This document shows, in pieces, positions 1 to 6,539 of a stretch of 30,568 nt of DNA (position 1 is its first letter; each line of letters begins with the position of its first letter). The translations under genes and the position numbers were made by a program. Origin of the DNA: a virus; IMG/VR virus record IMGVR_UViG_3300044798_000087, positions 1 through 30,568 of that record, one strand, 5' to 3'. The notes beneath the pieces are model-generated. The model did not search any database and had not been told where the DNA came from. It saw only the letters and a list, made by a program, of their open reading frames with translations.

Positions 1-683
1 CTCCCCTCATGCACCATCTCAAACTCGTCCGCATCCATCTCCCGCTTGTCCCGATAATACTTATCTTTTGGGTACGTCGGATTATCGAGAGAACTCATGT
101 AGACGACCTTGTAGTCGGGGTCGCCATTCCGCCACTTCTGGACAAAATCGGTCAGGAACCAGTTCTCTCCATAGGGGGTGGTCGTTCCCAAGAGTCTCGC
201 GTCGGGTCTATCCATACGACCCTTGACGGCCTTCCACGTTTCCAGTGAATAACTTCCGAGTTCGTCACACCAGATGACGGCGGGGTGAATCCCTTGAATG
301 GCCGTTGGAGATTTATTCGTACAGAAGTAAATATCCGCATACGGTGTACGGTAGACCATATCTTTCTCGTGGAATAAACCCCTGAAGGCGGAGTGTTCCA
401 GTGCGGGAAAGAGAGACGGGAAGACGTTGCGTCTCAGCGCTCCTTCGGTATATCCCACCACCATTGCATCTTCCCCAATGGATAGTTCTAACTGCTGCAT
501 CATCCAGAATGGCCCGAGAGAAGTCTTGCCCGACCCAGTTCCGCCACTGACAGTCAAGTGGGCAACATCGGAGAGTAGGATGACCTGTTGGGCAGGAGAG
601 GGGTGAACGTAGATGTCTTCAACCCCATTCTCAACACGACTCTCCCACAAGGTGTGTGGTTTATCAATCAACCTAATCGGCAC
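1..683 (-). CDS. terL: Terminase large subunit, N-terminal part (runs off the left edge)
   Basis: This is the ATPase end of the phage DNA-packaging motor, which translocates DNA into the prohead. About 227 residues are present from a GTG start that overlaps the upstream stop by one base (TAGTG). Residues 47-54 are a P-loop (GGTGSGKT). Residues 136-141 (VIWCDE) are a Walker B with catalytic Glu, and TTTP at 167-170 fits the coupling motif III. The C-terminal nuclease domain lies outside the window. It is the last visible gene of a leftward packaging cluster that starts with the small-terminase candidate. The motif order makes the family call firm; the exact start is set by the TAGTG overlap. 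Confidence 0.93.
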   Translation of the reverse strand, partial: MPIRLIDKPHTLWESRVENGVEDIYVHPSPAQQVILLSDVAHLTVSGGTGSGKTSLGPFWMMQQLELSIGEDAMVVGYTEGALRRNVFPSLFPALEHSAFRGLFHEKDMVYRTPYADIYFCTNKSPTAIQGIHPAVIWCDELGSYSLETWKAVKGRMDRPDARLLGTTTPYGENWFLTDFVQKWRNGDPDYKVVYMSSLDNPTYPKDKYYRDKREMDADEFEMVHEG

Positions 684-1072
684 TAGTTTCCCTTATTGCC
701 ATACCCCGTGGCATATTGATACATCTGGTCTGCCCGTTCTTTCACTTCCGCGAAGATTGGATGAACGGTTTCGATGATACTTTCCATCGTGGCAATCTGC
801 CGGAGGGCAAACTCAAAGTAGGCAATCCCCTCTGGACTTTCGGAGACAAGATAATTTGCGTTCCCTTTGTTGTGTTCGGCATCCAACTGGGCAGCCAACT
901 CCTTGCGGGCTTCGCCTTCCGCATCCCAACCACGGTTAAGTTGTTCCATGCCCGCCTCTGCCGCGCCCATAATGGCATCCATTTCCAATGCAGTCATAAC
1001 CTTCGCTTCACCACCAAGGTATTCAATAGAACAGTTCCCGTGCCGAGCACAAGCCAAGCAGTCATCGTTCAT
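683..1072 (-). CDS. Hypothetical protein, 129 aa, between tRNA and terL
   Basis: No family recognised. I chose the ATG at 1072 because GAGGAG precedes it by a normal spacing; a longer reading frame back to 1150 would run into the tRNA. The N-terminus has three cysteines and a histidine (CLACARHGNC), possibly a small metal site. The remainder is Ala/Glu-rich and predicted helical (residues about 25-70 and 85-120). The stop overlaps the terL start by one base, so translational coupling is likely. Its place between small and large terminase suggests a packaging or accessory role, but that is position only. Confidence 0.75.
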   Translation of the reverse strand: MNDDCLACARHGNCSIEYLGGEAKVMTALEMDAIMGAAEAGMEQLNRGWDAEGEARKELAAQLDAEHNKGNANYLVSESPEGIAYFEFALRQIATMESIIETVHPIFAEVKERADQMYQYATGYGNKGN

Positions 1073-1096
1073 CTCAACTCCTCGTCTGGAACCGTA

Positions 1097-1164
1097 TGGC
1101 GGGTCTGGAGCGAGTCGAACGCCCGTCGCTGGCTTTGGAGGCCAACTCAAACCGTATCAGACCC
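1097..1164 (-). tRNA. tRNA-Trp (anticodon CCA) with a shortened D-arm
   Basis: Reading the minus strand: a perfect 7-bp acceptor stem (GGGTCTG with CAGACCC), a 5-bp anticodon stem (TTGGC with GCCAG), loop CTCCAAA giving anticodon CCA, a 5-bp T-stem (GGGCG with CGCTC, one G-U), T-loop TTCGACT, discriminator G and an encoded CCA tail. Only 12 nt lie between acceptor and anticodon stems, where about 19 are usual, so the D-arm can form at most a 2-bp stem. Total 68 nt. Its 5' end overlaps the last codons of the upstream 97-aa gene. The tRNA call is firm apart from the D-arm. Confidence 0.82.
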
Positions 1165-1440
1165 ATCCTCCGCCCAGTGTCCGATAATGGCGTCGATCCG
1201 TCGCTGGACGATAACATACATACGAGGATCCCCGCCATAACACTCTATGACCCCTCCGCGAGTAATGCGCCATCGAATCCATGCTGTTTTCTTGTCGCCC
1301 GTTGAGAGTTTGAACTTGCCAGAAATGCGTTTCGTTGTCCTCTTGATGACTTCGATGGTGACATACAGGGGCATACAACCGCCTCGGTCGGGATTCGGAA
1401 CCCGTAAATATCCCCCAATAAGGCCGGGGACCCATTTCAT
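1147..1440 (-). CDS. Hypothetical protein, 97 aa; 3' end overlaps the tRNA
   Basis: No family recognised. The start ATG overlaps the HNH gene stop (ATGA) and is preceded by GAGAAGG inside that gene, so it is probably coupled to it. The protein is basic and beta-rich in the middle (CMPLYVTIEVIKRT, then KFKLSTGDKKTAWIRWRIT). The stop TGA lies within the D-region of tRNA-Trp, so transcript processing at the tRNA 5' end would remove the last codons. An overlapping reading frame in the same area (1157-1450) has less protein-like composition and was discarded. Confidence 0.6.
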   Translation of the reverse strand: MKWVPGLIGGYLRVPNPDRGGCMPLYVTIEVIKRTTKRISGKFKLSTGDKKTAWIRWRITRGGVIECYGGDPRMYVIVQRRIDAIIGHWAEDGSDTV

Positions 1441-2063
1441 GCCTTCTCAACCTCAGACAAAAACTCTACGGTTTGCCACTTACGGTTATGAAGTTTTCCA
1501 TATCTGCGATGAAACTCGCGATGACAGTCAAAACAAAAGGTAATGCCATTGTCTACTTCCATCCGCTTTTCAGGAAAATCGGCGAAGCAATCCATGTGGT
1601 GTCCAACTATCGCCCCGCCAACCCGCCCGCATTTCTGACAAGTATAACTATCATGAACAAACACGGTTTCACGCCATACCAAGTAATCATTACTTGTTCG
1701 AATGGACGCACTAATTGAGGTAATGCCCCCCTTCCAAGACGGAGATTCCTTCCCTTTCCGCCCGATAGTGCGAAGCCACCCCTCACTTCGCGGTAGAGTT
1801 TTCCCCGCAAGTGACATTTTGGCTCTAGTTTCTGCAGAAAGTTTTCGTCCTTTTAGTAGGGCACTAATCTGTGCCCCAAAACCCTCGGGAACGGATTTCC
1901 CCTTTTCCGAGGCAGAAATCTTTGCCCTCGTTTCTGGAGAACACGGTCTACCGCGAAGGCCAACAGATATTTTGGCTTTAGATTCGGGAGATTGGGGCCG
2001 ACCCGTGTGCCAAAGAGCGTCTTTCGTCTTTTGTTCAACTGTTAAGTGACTTCCGAGCCTCAC
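1437..2063 (-). CDS. HNH endonuclease with NUMOD3-like repeats (canonical zinc HNH)
   Basis: Free-standing homing-type endonuclease, 208 aa. I chose the GTG at 2063, which overlaps the small-terminase stop (GTGA) and has GGAGAG just upstream. The N-terminal half carries repeats of the SPETRAKIS type (NUMOD3-like DNA-binding modules; about residues 20-95). The C-terminal half is an HNH with treble-clef cysteines: YTCQKCG, IVGHH, then the N-x-x-x-F-C-x-x-C-H-x-x-F-H finish. The nuclease domain differs from the seven-member family elsewhere in the window, but the repeats match those of the genes at 5976 and 29400. It splits the two terminase genes, a common landing zone for such nucleases. Confidence 0.88.
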   Translation of the reverse strand: MRLGSHLTVEQKTKDALWHTGRPQSPESKAKISVGLRGRPCSPETRAKISASEKGKSVPEGFGAQISALLKGRKLSAETRAKMSLAGKTLPRSEGWLRTIGRKGKESPSWKGGITSISASIRTSNDYLVWRETVFVHDSYTCQKCGRVGGAIVGHHMDCFADFPEKRMEVDNGITFCFDCHREFHRRYGKLHNRKWQTVEFLSEVEKA

Positions 2064-3082
2064 GCTCTCTCCGATTCTTCTTTTCTTGATTTTTCGTTCA
2101 TCGCCTCTCGCGCTCGCCACTCATCTTCGCTTATGATGATAAATATTTGTCCGGGTCTAACCCCACTTGCGTTTTTCGCGCCGGTTAGTTCTTCGAGTTT
2201 CACCATTGTATCCAAAAGTTCCTTGGTATTTTTGAAGACCTCTTTTCCGTTCTTTGCCTCCATTACCTTTGCCTTCAGTTGGGCAATGACTTCCCTTCGA
2301 ATATCGAGGACTTCGTGGATATTCTCTTCCTTGGCAATCTGGGCGACATCGGCAGTCACCTGAGACCGATAGGCATTCTCCCACAAGTCTTCTTTCGCCC
2401 ACTCCTTGATGGATTCAAGAGGGACTCCCATGATTTGACTGCACCGTTCTAGGGTGCGTCCTTCTCCCAAGCGACAGAATTGGGTAAAGGCAGTCCTCCT
2501 ATCAATCCGGTCATTCCCCGTGACAAAGGGAGAAGATACCGTTACCTCTTTCGTATCAAACGGAGCTTCGATTTCAGGGGTAAAGGGCACTTGTTTTACC
2601 TCCTGGGTGAGTGAACATACATCCTCCCTACCCAAATCTTCACCTACCCCACCCAAATCGCCTAAAACGGGCATATGGGATTGAGGAAGAAGTGAGGGTT
2701 TCTTGAGGAGGGGGGAAATCTTGGGTAAGGGAGGAATTGGAGGAAGGGGCTTAGCAGTTACTTTTGACTGTCGCAATGAATCGTCCGACCTACCTCCGGC
2801 CTCCCGGGCAATCTTCTCTTCTTCTGCCTTCCTCGGCTCATCATGCCAATCGTTCGGCCAGTTCATGCCATCAATGACCCCGGGAACAACGCCCAATGAA
2901 GCAGGTCGTTCATCCTCCTTGCCATCAAGCAGGCTTCCTACCCTGTTAGCAACCTCTTCTCGTTCATAAATAGTGGTTTGTGAACCATCAAAGGCAATGG
3001 ATTGACTGCCTTCCTGAATGGCTGCCAGGTCAACGATCCGGGCAGGGGCAACTTTCTTCAATGGCTTCTTCGATTGCTTCAC
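2060..3082 (-). CDS. terS: Putative terminase small subunit, 340 aa
   Basis: Probable DNA-recognition subunit of the packaging terminase. Called from its position as first gene of the terminase cluster and from a helix-turn-helix-like stretch in the C-terminal half (TAFTQFCRLGEGRTLERCSQ, then SIKEWAKEDLW), followed by a long charged helical region that could oligomerise. The N-terminal half is Pro/Lys-rich and low complexity. Start is uncertain. No Shine-Dalgarno precedes the GTG at 3082, but an extended -10 (TGCTATACT) ends 6 bases before it, so the mRNA may be leaderless; a TTG at 3100 is the alternative. Without a family search the terS call stays moderate. Confidence 0.62.
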   Translation of the reverse strand: MKQSKKPLKKVAPARIVDLAAIQEGSQSIAFDGSQTTIYEREEVANRVGSLLDGKEDERPASLGVVPGVIDGMNWPNDWHDEPRKAEEEKIAREAGGRSDDSLRQSKVTAKPLPPIPPLPKISPLLKKPSLLPQSHMPVLGDLGGVGEDLGREDVCSLTQEVKQVPFTPEIEAPFDTKEVTVSSPFVTGNDRIDRRTAFTQFCRLGEGRTLERCSQIMGVPLESIKEWAKEDLWENAYRSQVTADVAQIAKEENIHEVLDIRREVIAQLKAKVMEAKNGKEVFKNTKELLDTMVKLEELTGAKNASGVRPGQIFIIISEDEWRAREAMNEKSRKEESERA

Positions 3083-3088
3083 CGCATG

Positions 3089-3099
3089 AGTATAGCACA
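3089..3099 (-). promoter_or_regulatory. Extended -10 promoter for the packaging operon
   Basis: On the minus strand TGTGCTATACT contains TGn-TATACT, a near-ideal extended -10. Any -35 at 16-17 bp spacing would be TGTAAC or GTAACA, a poor match that lies inside the inverted repeat, so activation or repression there is plausible. The start site would fall close to the GTG at 3082. Confidence 0.5.
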
Positions 3100-3101
3100 A
3101 A

Positions 3102-3123
3102 TGTAACGGTTGTTACATGTAAC
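3102..3123. promoter_or_regulatory. Operator-like cluster of three TGTAAC half-sites
   Basis: TGTAAC at 3102-3107 faces GTTACA at 3112-3117 across 4 bases, and GTTACATGTAAC (3112-3123) is a perfect 12-bp palindrome. The cluster spans the -35 position of the leftward promoter and faces the divergent rightward operon, which fits a repressor or activator site. The cognate regulator was not identified. Confidence 0.5.
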
Positions 3124-3395
3124 ACCAAAAATAAGGTCAGGTCCTTCGCCATAGTTCCCTTCTTCATCCACTCATACTAATCAATAAGACCATAGACCAT
3201 CACCAATCCTCTACTCTGTATCACCTTCCTTATATGGTTCCCTCTTTGCCCTCCTCAACGTCTTGGTAAACTTGCTGATTGTGAAGAACGGCGAAGCAAA
3301 TCTTCTTGATTACCTCTCGTATATTTCACGGAACTTTCTATTATTATGGTAGCATCATGCGTTAAGCATGGTGACTCTCAAGGGGAGGAAAGACA
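3124..3395. other. Divergent intergenic region
   Basis: No credible gene on either strand. It separates the leftward packaging operon from the rightward early operon. The only signals seen are the operator-like cluster at its left edge, the TTCACGGAA/TATTAT promoter-like element near 3325-3344, and a strong Shine-Dalgarno (GGGGAGG) just before the ATG at 3396. Confidence 0.6.
3325..3344 (+). promoter_or_regulatory. Candidate early promoter with TTCACGGAA element
   Basis: TTCACGGAA (3325-3333) lies 5 bases before TATTAT (3339-3344), with no good -35. The same 9-mer precedes the -10 of the promoters at 5.1 and 11.2 kb by 7 and 6 bases. It would drive the gene at 3396. A TAGCAT further downstream is an alternative -10. 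Confidence 0.4.
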
Positions 3396-3770
3396 ATGAT
3401 TCACAAACCGCTTAGCAAGCGCACCGAGTATATCAATGGACGTATGCAACCATGGCTGGACAACTACCAAGAAAAGAACGGGCACGCACCGTCGGCGCTC
3501 GCACAAATAGACATGCACGACGCTTTCGCCATTATCTTCGACAACTACGAGCCGTACCGGACCTTGACACAAGCAGAAAACGCAATAGCCCTCTACATTC
3601 CATACACCGACAGCCCAGATGACTTGAGCGTCTGGGAAGCCCTGACATCTTGTATCGGATTCGACGAACAAGCAACACTGGTGGCGGATACGAAAAACTC
3701 GCACTGGGTTATTGTATTCACCGATAAGTCCCGGCTAGTCTATGGTGAGACAGGCTGGCGTAGCGAGTAA
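3396..3770 (+). CDS. Hypothetical protein, 124 aa, first gene of the rightward region
   Basis: No family recognised. ATG at 3396 follows GGGGAGGAAAGACA, a strong ribosome binding site. The protein looks like a small soluble alpha/beta domain: a charged N-terminal helix with NGRMQPWLDNYQEKNGHAPS, a central hydrophobic stretch (AIALYIPY), and a C-terminal pair of strands (SHWVIVFTDKSRLVYGETGW). First genes of phage early operons are often host-takeover proteins, but nothing in the sequence shows this. A GCAA-capped hairpin (3785-3796) follows the stop and is too weak to be a clear terminator. Confidence 0.75.
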   Translation: MIHKPLSKRTEYINGRMQPWLDNYQEKNGHAPSALAQIDMHDAFAIIFDNYEPYRTLTQAENAIALYIPYTDSPDDLSVWEALTSCIGFDEQATLVADTKNSHWVIVFTDKSRLVYGETGWRSE

Positions 3771-3816
3771 TTCGTGAGCTGGAGACCCGCAAGGGTAGGC
3801 TCTGGGGAGGTATGGA

Positions 3817-4290
3817 GTGAATCAGACACAAGCAAGTAAGTGCGCACTTGACATTCAGACCGATACACTCATGAGTGAGGGCGTGTTTGCGATTCTGGGC
3901 AGCGATCACGTGTGCATGTTCAAAGACGGTTCAATGCTCTTGGACGCCAAGCAAGACGAAATCGGCGCATGGGTCGTCATGAAGCGCCACGGCTACAAAT
4001 ACTACGAGTTCCCGACCGCTGGAGCCGCGAAGACGTTTTGCTCCGTCAATCATTGCCCGTCCTCTGGACTGTTTGTCCGCGAGAACGGCAAGAGTTATCA
4101 CGTGGTGATGTTCACTGGATGGGAGAGCGAGAACGGCAACCAGATGAGAGAACATCCGCGTTTTATCGAAGTTCAAGACATGACGGCTGCCGTACTAGCG
4201 GCGAATGAGGCCGAAGAAATCAGCGAAGACGACCTCGAAGCCGCTGCCGCTTTCATGAATAAGTTGTCTCATACGCTCGAACAGGAATAG
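3817..4290 (+). CDS. Hypothetical protein, 157 aa
   Basis: No family recognised. The GTG at 3817 is supported by GGGGAGG seven bases upstream. The protein has three cysteines in its first half, a beta-rich centre (HVCMFKDGSMLLDAKQDEIG, then GAWVVMKRHGYKYYEF), and an acidic helical C-terminus (AEEISEDDLEAAAAFMNKL). It sits 46 bases after the preceding gene and 8 bases before the next GTG, so the three are probably one transcription unit. Confidence 0.75.
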   Translation: MNQTQASKCALDIQTDTLMSEGVFAILGSDHVCMFKDGSMLLDAKQDEIGAWVVMKRHGYKYYEFPTAGAAKTFCSVNHCPSSGLFVRENGKSYHVVMFTGWESENGNQMREHPRFIEVQDMTAAVLAANEAEEISEDDLEAAAAFMNKLSHTLEQE

Positions 4291-4298
4291 GCGACACC

Positions 4299-4505
4299 GT
4301 GAGCGCCACTATCCAAGTTTTGCACAACGCATGGGGTCGTGCCATGCTCGATGACGATTTCGTTGCTGCCCGCAGGTGGAGAGAGGCACGCGAACGCCTG
4401 GAACTGTACGAGTCACGCCATGCCATGCACAATCCTTGTGCTCGGTGCCCTTGGACGAACTCGGAAACGTGCAGGACGTGTCCATTATCGGGCGTGAGAG
4501 TATGA
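4299..4505 (+). CDS. Small Cys-rich protein, 68 aa (possible zinc knuckle)
   Basis: GTG start. The stop TGA overlaps the next ATG (ATGA), which supports this frame against the longer overlapping frame that begins at 4376. Residues about 20-40 are a charged helix (RRWREARERLELYESRHAM). The C-terminal third has CARCPWTNSETCRTCP, two CxxC pairs spaced as in a small zinc-binding site. Similar Cys-rich mini-proteins occur at 7656, 9525 and 12482. Function unknown; nucleic-acid or protein binding is only a guess. Confidence 0.68.
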   Translation: MSATIQVLHNAWGRAMLDDDFVAARRWREARERLELYESRHAMHNPCARCPWTNSETCRTCPLSGVRV

Positions 4506-4753
4506 AGACTTGGACGAAAGCCAGCGCAGATTTGCGCCTTTTTAACGGTCTTGTGCAGTCTCGCAGAACCACAGAGAGCCGCGACATCGGTATCTTCAAG
4601 GAGCGGCACCCTCTTTATAGTCATCGGTGGAGCATTCGCACCCGTCAAGACGGGGGCCGGTGGGGCCTTGATAGTGACTTCAACACCAAGCATGAGGCCG
4701 TCGAGTATGCTGACAAATGGTATAAGAACACCGGTGAGGGGGTGAGAGCATGA
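4502..4753 (+). CDS. Hypothetical protein, 83 aa
   Basis: The start ATG overlaps the previous stop and the stop overlaps the next ATG (both ATGA), which fixes both ends. A basic, Trp-rich small protein: the centre reads HPLYSHRWSIRTRQDGGRWG and the end is a short helix with EYADKWYKNTGEG. The RWxIRTRQDGGRW... pattern suggests a small beta-strand fold that could bind nucleic acid, but no family was recognised. Confidence 0.68.
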   Translation: MKTWTKASADLRLFNGLVQSRRTTESRDIGIFKERHPLYSHRWSIRTRQDGGRWGLDSDFNTKHEAVEYADKWYKNTGEGVRA

Positions 4754-4839
4754 AAGAGCTCCTCAGTACCATAGGTCTTTGCGCCCTGTGCTGGATGATT
4801 TACCTCTTCATCGCAGTAATCGGAGCCGGGGACGACTGA
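4750..4839 (+). CDS. 29-aa membrane mini-protein
   Basis: Starts by ATGA overlap with the preceding gene. Sequence MKELLSTIGLCALCWMIYL and onwards to a GAGDD end: one hydrophobic helix of about 20 residues with a charged residue pair at each end, so a single-pass membrane peptide is likely. It is the last gene before a hairpin terminator. Phage peptides of this shape can be holin-like, superinfection-related or host membrane effectors; the sequence does not decide. Confidence 0.6.
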   Translation: MKELLSTIGLCALCWMIYLFIAVIGAGDD

Positions 4840-4863
4840 CCACCTCAACATAAGGCATCAACT

Positions 4864-4885
4864 AGGCCACTCGAAGGGGTGGCCT
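4864..4885 (+). terminator. Hairpin terminator after the first rightward gene group
   Basis: AGGCCACTC pairs with GGGTGGCCT (9 bp with one T-G) around a GAAG loop. The following CTTCATAT is only weakly T-rich, so termination may be partial. The reverse complement would serve leftward transcription equally poorly. Confidence 0.5.
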
Positions 4886-5091
4886 CTTCATATCCTGCCA
4901 ATGTCAAATATCCTGTCGCCTTGCCATACTTGGAGACTTTTGACTGCCGAACGGTCAGAACTTGCCCATTTCTAGGCCCGTGGCGACAATCTCAAATACC
5001 TTGCCGTATGAATGGATGGCCTCTGCCAGAAATCACGTTAAACACCGCAAGACCGTGAAACTCTCCGGCCTCGGTCGTGCGAAGGTAAGGC

Positions 5092-5118
5092 TTGACTTCA
5101 CGGAAAACGTGGTATACT
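5092..5118 (+). promoter_or_regulatory. Promoter with TTCACGGAA element
   Basis: TTGACT (5092-5097), 15-bp spacer, TATACT (5113-5118) preceded by TGG as an extended -10. The spacer begins with the TTCACGGAA element shared with two other rightward promoters. The short spacing may be compensated by the extended -10 or by a factor binding the shared element. Start site expected near 5125. Confidence 0.55.
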
Positions 5119-5126
5119 GGTATTCG

Positions 5127-5170
5127 CGTACGAGTGACAAAGTACGGGCCGGTATGAGCGACAAAGTACG
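5127..5170 (+). repeat. Tandem 15-bp repeat in the 5' leader
   Basis: GAGYGACAAAGTACG occurs at 5132-5146 and 5156-5170 (one mismatch, 24-bp period). The first copy also forms a hairpin, CGTAC (5127-5131) with GTACG (5142-5146). It lies just downstream of the predicted start site, so it may be an operator or a leader RNA element. The 24-base period also keeps a reading frame, so repetition of a coding segment is not excluded. Confidence 0.5.
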
Positions 5171-5227
5171 CACGGCAGTAGGAGTTTGAAGAGGTGGCGC
5201 CAAGAAGTGGCGCAAGAGGAGGTGTCC

Positions 5228-5443
5228 ATGCTTACGGGAAAACTTAAGTGGTTCAAGCCGAAAGAGCAACCGAAGAAACCCACGACGATAATTTCTGACC
5301 CCAGTTTCTGGGCTATCGTCTTCGCGTGGGACGCGAACGATCAGGAATTGGCCTATGAGAACTTCGAAAAAGTGAGGGAGGAGAACTTTAACGACGGAAT
5401 TGAATATGCTAAAGACACGGTGAACGAATGGCATCGGCCATAA
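5228..5443 (+). CDS. Hypothetical protein, 71 aa
   Basis: ATG at 5228 follows GAGGAGGTGTCC, a strong ribosome binding site; the upstream in-frame TTG at 5186 has none. Residues 1-20 are Lys-rich (GKLKWFKPKEQPKKPTT) and the rest is an acidic helical segment (AWDANDQELAYENFEKVREE). The unusual ribosome-site tail GTGTCCATG recurs before the next gene, suggesting a duplicated translation start. No family recognised. Confidence 0.65.
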   Translation: MLTGKLKWFKPKEQPKKPTTIISDPSFWAIVFAWDANDQELAYENFEKVREENFNDGIEYAKDTVNEWHRP

Positions 5444-5455
5444 AGGAGAGTGTCC

Positions 5456-5752
5456 ATGGGGTGGATTAAGAGTACAGATGGAAAGCGAATGGAGTGGTTC
5501 CCCGATGAACAGTTCCAGCGATTCTTGCAGGAGCAGGGGTACAAGTGGGAACGAAACGGAGACACAATACGGTATTGGCGGGAAGTAAATAACCCCACCT
5601 CCACGGTCACGAAGCATGAAGGGTGGATTGCCATCGAGCCCGAGGGGAACGTAATGATTGTTGATTCGCATGTTGTTTTTCCTGCGGAAGGGGTACTCAG
5701 AAGGTCATACGGCCCTCCGGCGATTGCTGCGCACATCACTTGGGAGGACTAG
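5456..5752 (+). CDS. Hypothetical protein, 98 aa
   Basis: ATG at 5456 preceded by AAGGAGAGTGTCC; an in-frame GTG six bases earlier is an alternative. The protein starts with a WIKSTDGKRMEWFPDEQ hairpin-like segment and continues with a helix (FQRFLQEQGYKWER) and beta strands (EGNVMIVDSHVVFPAEG). Small, soluble, no recognised motif. The stop abuts the next ATG directly. Confidence 0.68.
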   Translation: MGWIKSTDGKRMEWFPDEQFQRFLQEQGYKWERNGDTIRYWREVNNPTSTVTKHEGWIAIEPEGNVMIVDSHVVFPAEGVLRRSYGPPAIAAHITWED

Positions 5753-5959
5753 ATGAGTGAGCCAAATGTGAGAATCGATGCACCAGAAATCAGGAATCCG
5801 CGCCGGCCCATTATTCCACGGGCGGAACGAGCCAGAAGGTCGTGGTCATGGTGGATCCAGGCAAGCGCCTTAGAGGGCTGGGACAGACTACCAGAGTTCG
5901 AGGCATTCCAAAAAGCAGGGTTTAGCCTCCTGAAAGCCATCGACAAAAGAGTGAAATAA
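5753..5959 (+). CDS. Hypothetical protein, 68 aa
   Basis: ATG immediately after the previous stop, so coupled translation is likely. Basic N-terminal half (RNPRRPIIPRAERARRS) followed by a Trp-rich helix (WSWWIQASALEGWDRLPEFEAFQK). Could be a small nucleic-acid- or membrane-surface-binding protein; not recognised. It is followed 16 bases later by an HNH nuclease gene. Confidence 0.6.
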   Translation: MSEPNVRIDAPEIRNPRRPIIPRAERARRSWSWWIQASALEGWDRLPEFEAFQKAGFSLLKAIDKRVK

Positions 5960-5975
5960 TGGGGCCGGAGGTTAC

Positions 5976-6539
5976 ATGACAGAGGAAACGAGAGTAAAAA
6001 TGTCCACTAGTCATATGGGCCACAAACCCTCTCCCGAGACCAGGGGAAAAATGTCTGCGAGTCTTATGGGAAATACGAACGCTCTTGGCTACATTCAACC
6101 GGCTGAGGTCAGGGCGAAGAATTCCGCATCGAAGATGGGACACCCCGTATCCCCTGAAACACGGGCAAAGATGTCTGTGGCGGGCATGAAAAGGACGGCT
6201 TCTCCAGAAACGCGGGTCAAAATGTCCGTAGCGAAAATGGGGAAAACTGGCGCCTTGGCCAATCGCTGGAGGGGCGGAACGCAAATGTTTGTGGCCAGAG
6301 AACACGCCAGACGCCGTACTTATGGGTTTGTTGCGTTGAATGAACCATTTGATGGTTCTGAGGGGCATCACGTTGATAATGAGCAAGTCATCTATATGCC
6401 AAAAGTCCTGCATCGTAGTATCTTTCACCGTCAAACTGACGGATTAGGCATGGCACAAATAAATGCCATCGCCTATAATTTCTTGTTCAAGCAAGAGGTA
6501 AAAGCCGCAATGGCGGCAAGGGAGTGTGCCCGTGCCTGA
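5976..6539 (+). CDS. HNH-like homing nuclease, family copy 1 (NUMOD3-like N-terminus)
   Basis: Free-standing homing-type nuclease, 187 aa; ATG preceded by GGAGG. Residues 1-90 hold about five imperfect repeats built on (S)PETRxKMS, matching NUMOD3 DNA-binding modules. Residues 110-175 are the shared nuclease-like domain: GFVALNEPFDG, then HH at 131-132, VIYMPKVLHRS (to 149), His151, and GMAQINAIAYNFLFKQEV. His-rich order suggests a beta-beta-alpha-metal (HNH) fold without the zinc cysteines of canonical HNH. Its 3' end overlaps the annealing-protein gene by 8 bases. It probably targets one of the flanking genes in phages that lack the insert; this is inferred from placement. Confidence 0.82.
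   Translation: MTEETRVKMSTSHMGHKPSPETRGKMSASLMGNTNALGYIQPAEVRAKNSASKMGHPVSPETRAKMSVAGMKRTASPETRVKMSVAKMGKTGALANRWRGGTQMFVAREHARRRTYGFVALNEPFDGSEGHHVDNEQVIYMPKVLHRSIFHRQTDGLGMAQINAIAYNFLFKQEVKAAMAARECARA

Larger units (their letters stand above)
4886..5227. other. Leader / intergenic region between the first and second rightward gene groups
   Basis: No confident gene. It contains a promoter at 5092-5118, two repeated hairpin-like elements at 5127-5170 and the Shine-Dalgarno GAGGAGG for the gene at 5228. A reading frame 4962-5189 spans it without a good start signal and is treated as doubtful. Confidence 0.55.

Noticed and set aside
716-1240. Plus-strand frame over the 129-aa gene and tRNA
   Set aside because: Antisense to a gene with good overlaps and to a clear tRNA; no start signal.
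4962-5189. 75-codon frame from a TTG, containing SDKVR twice
   Set aside because: Poor start, spans a promoter whose TTCACGGAA element is shared with two other promoters, and no overlap with neighbours as seen for real genes here. Kept only as an open question in the leader entry.
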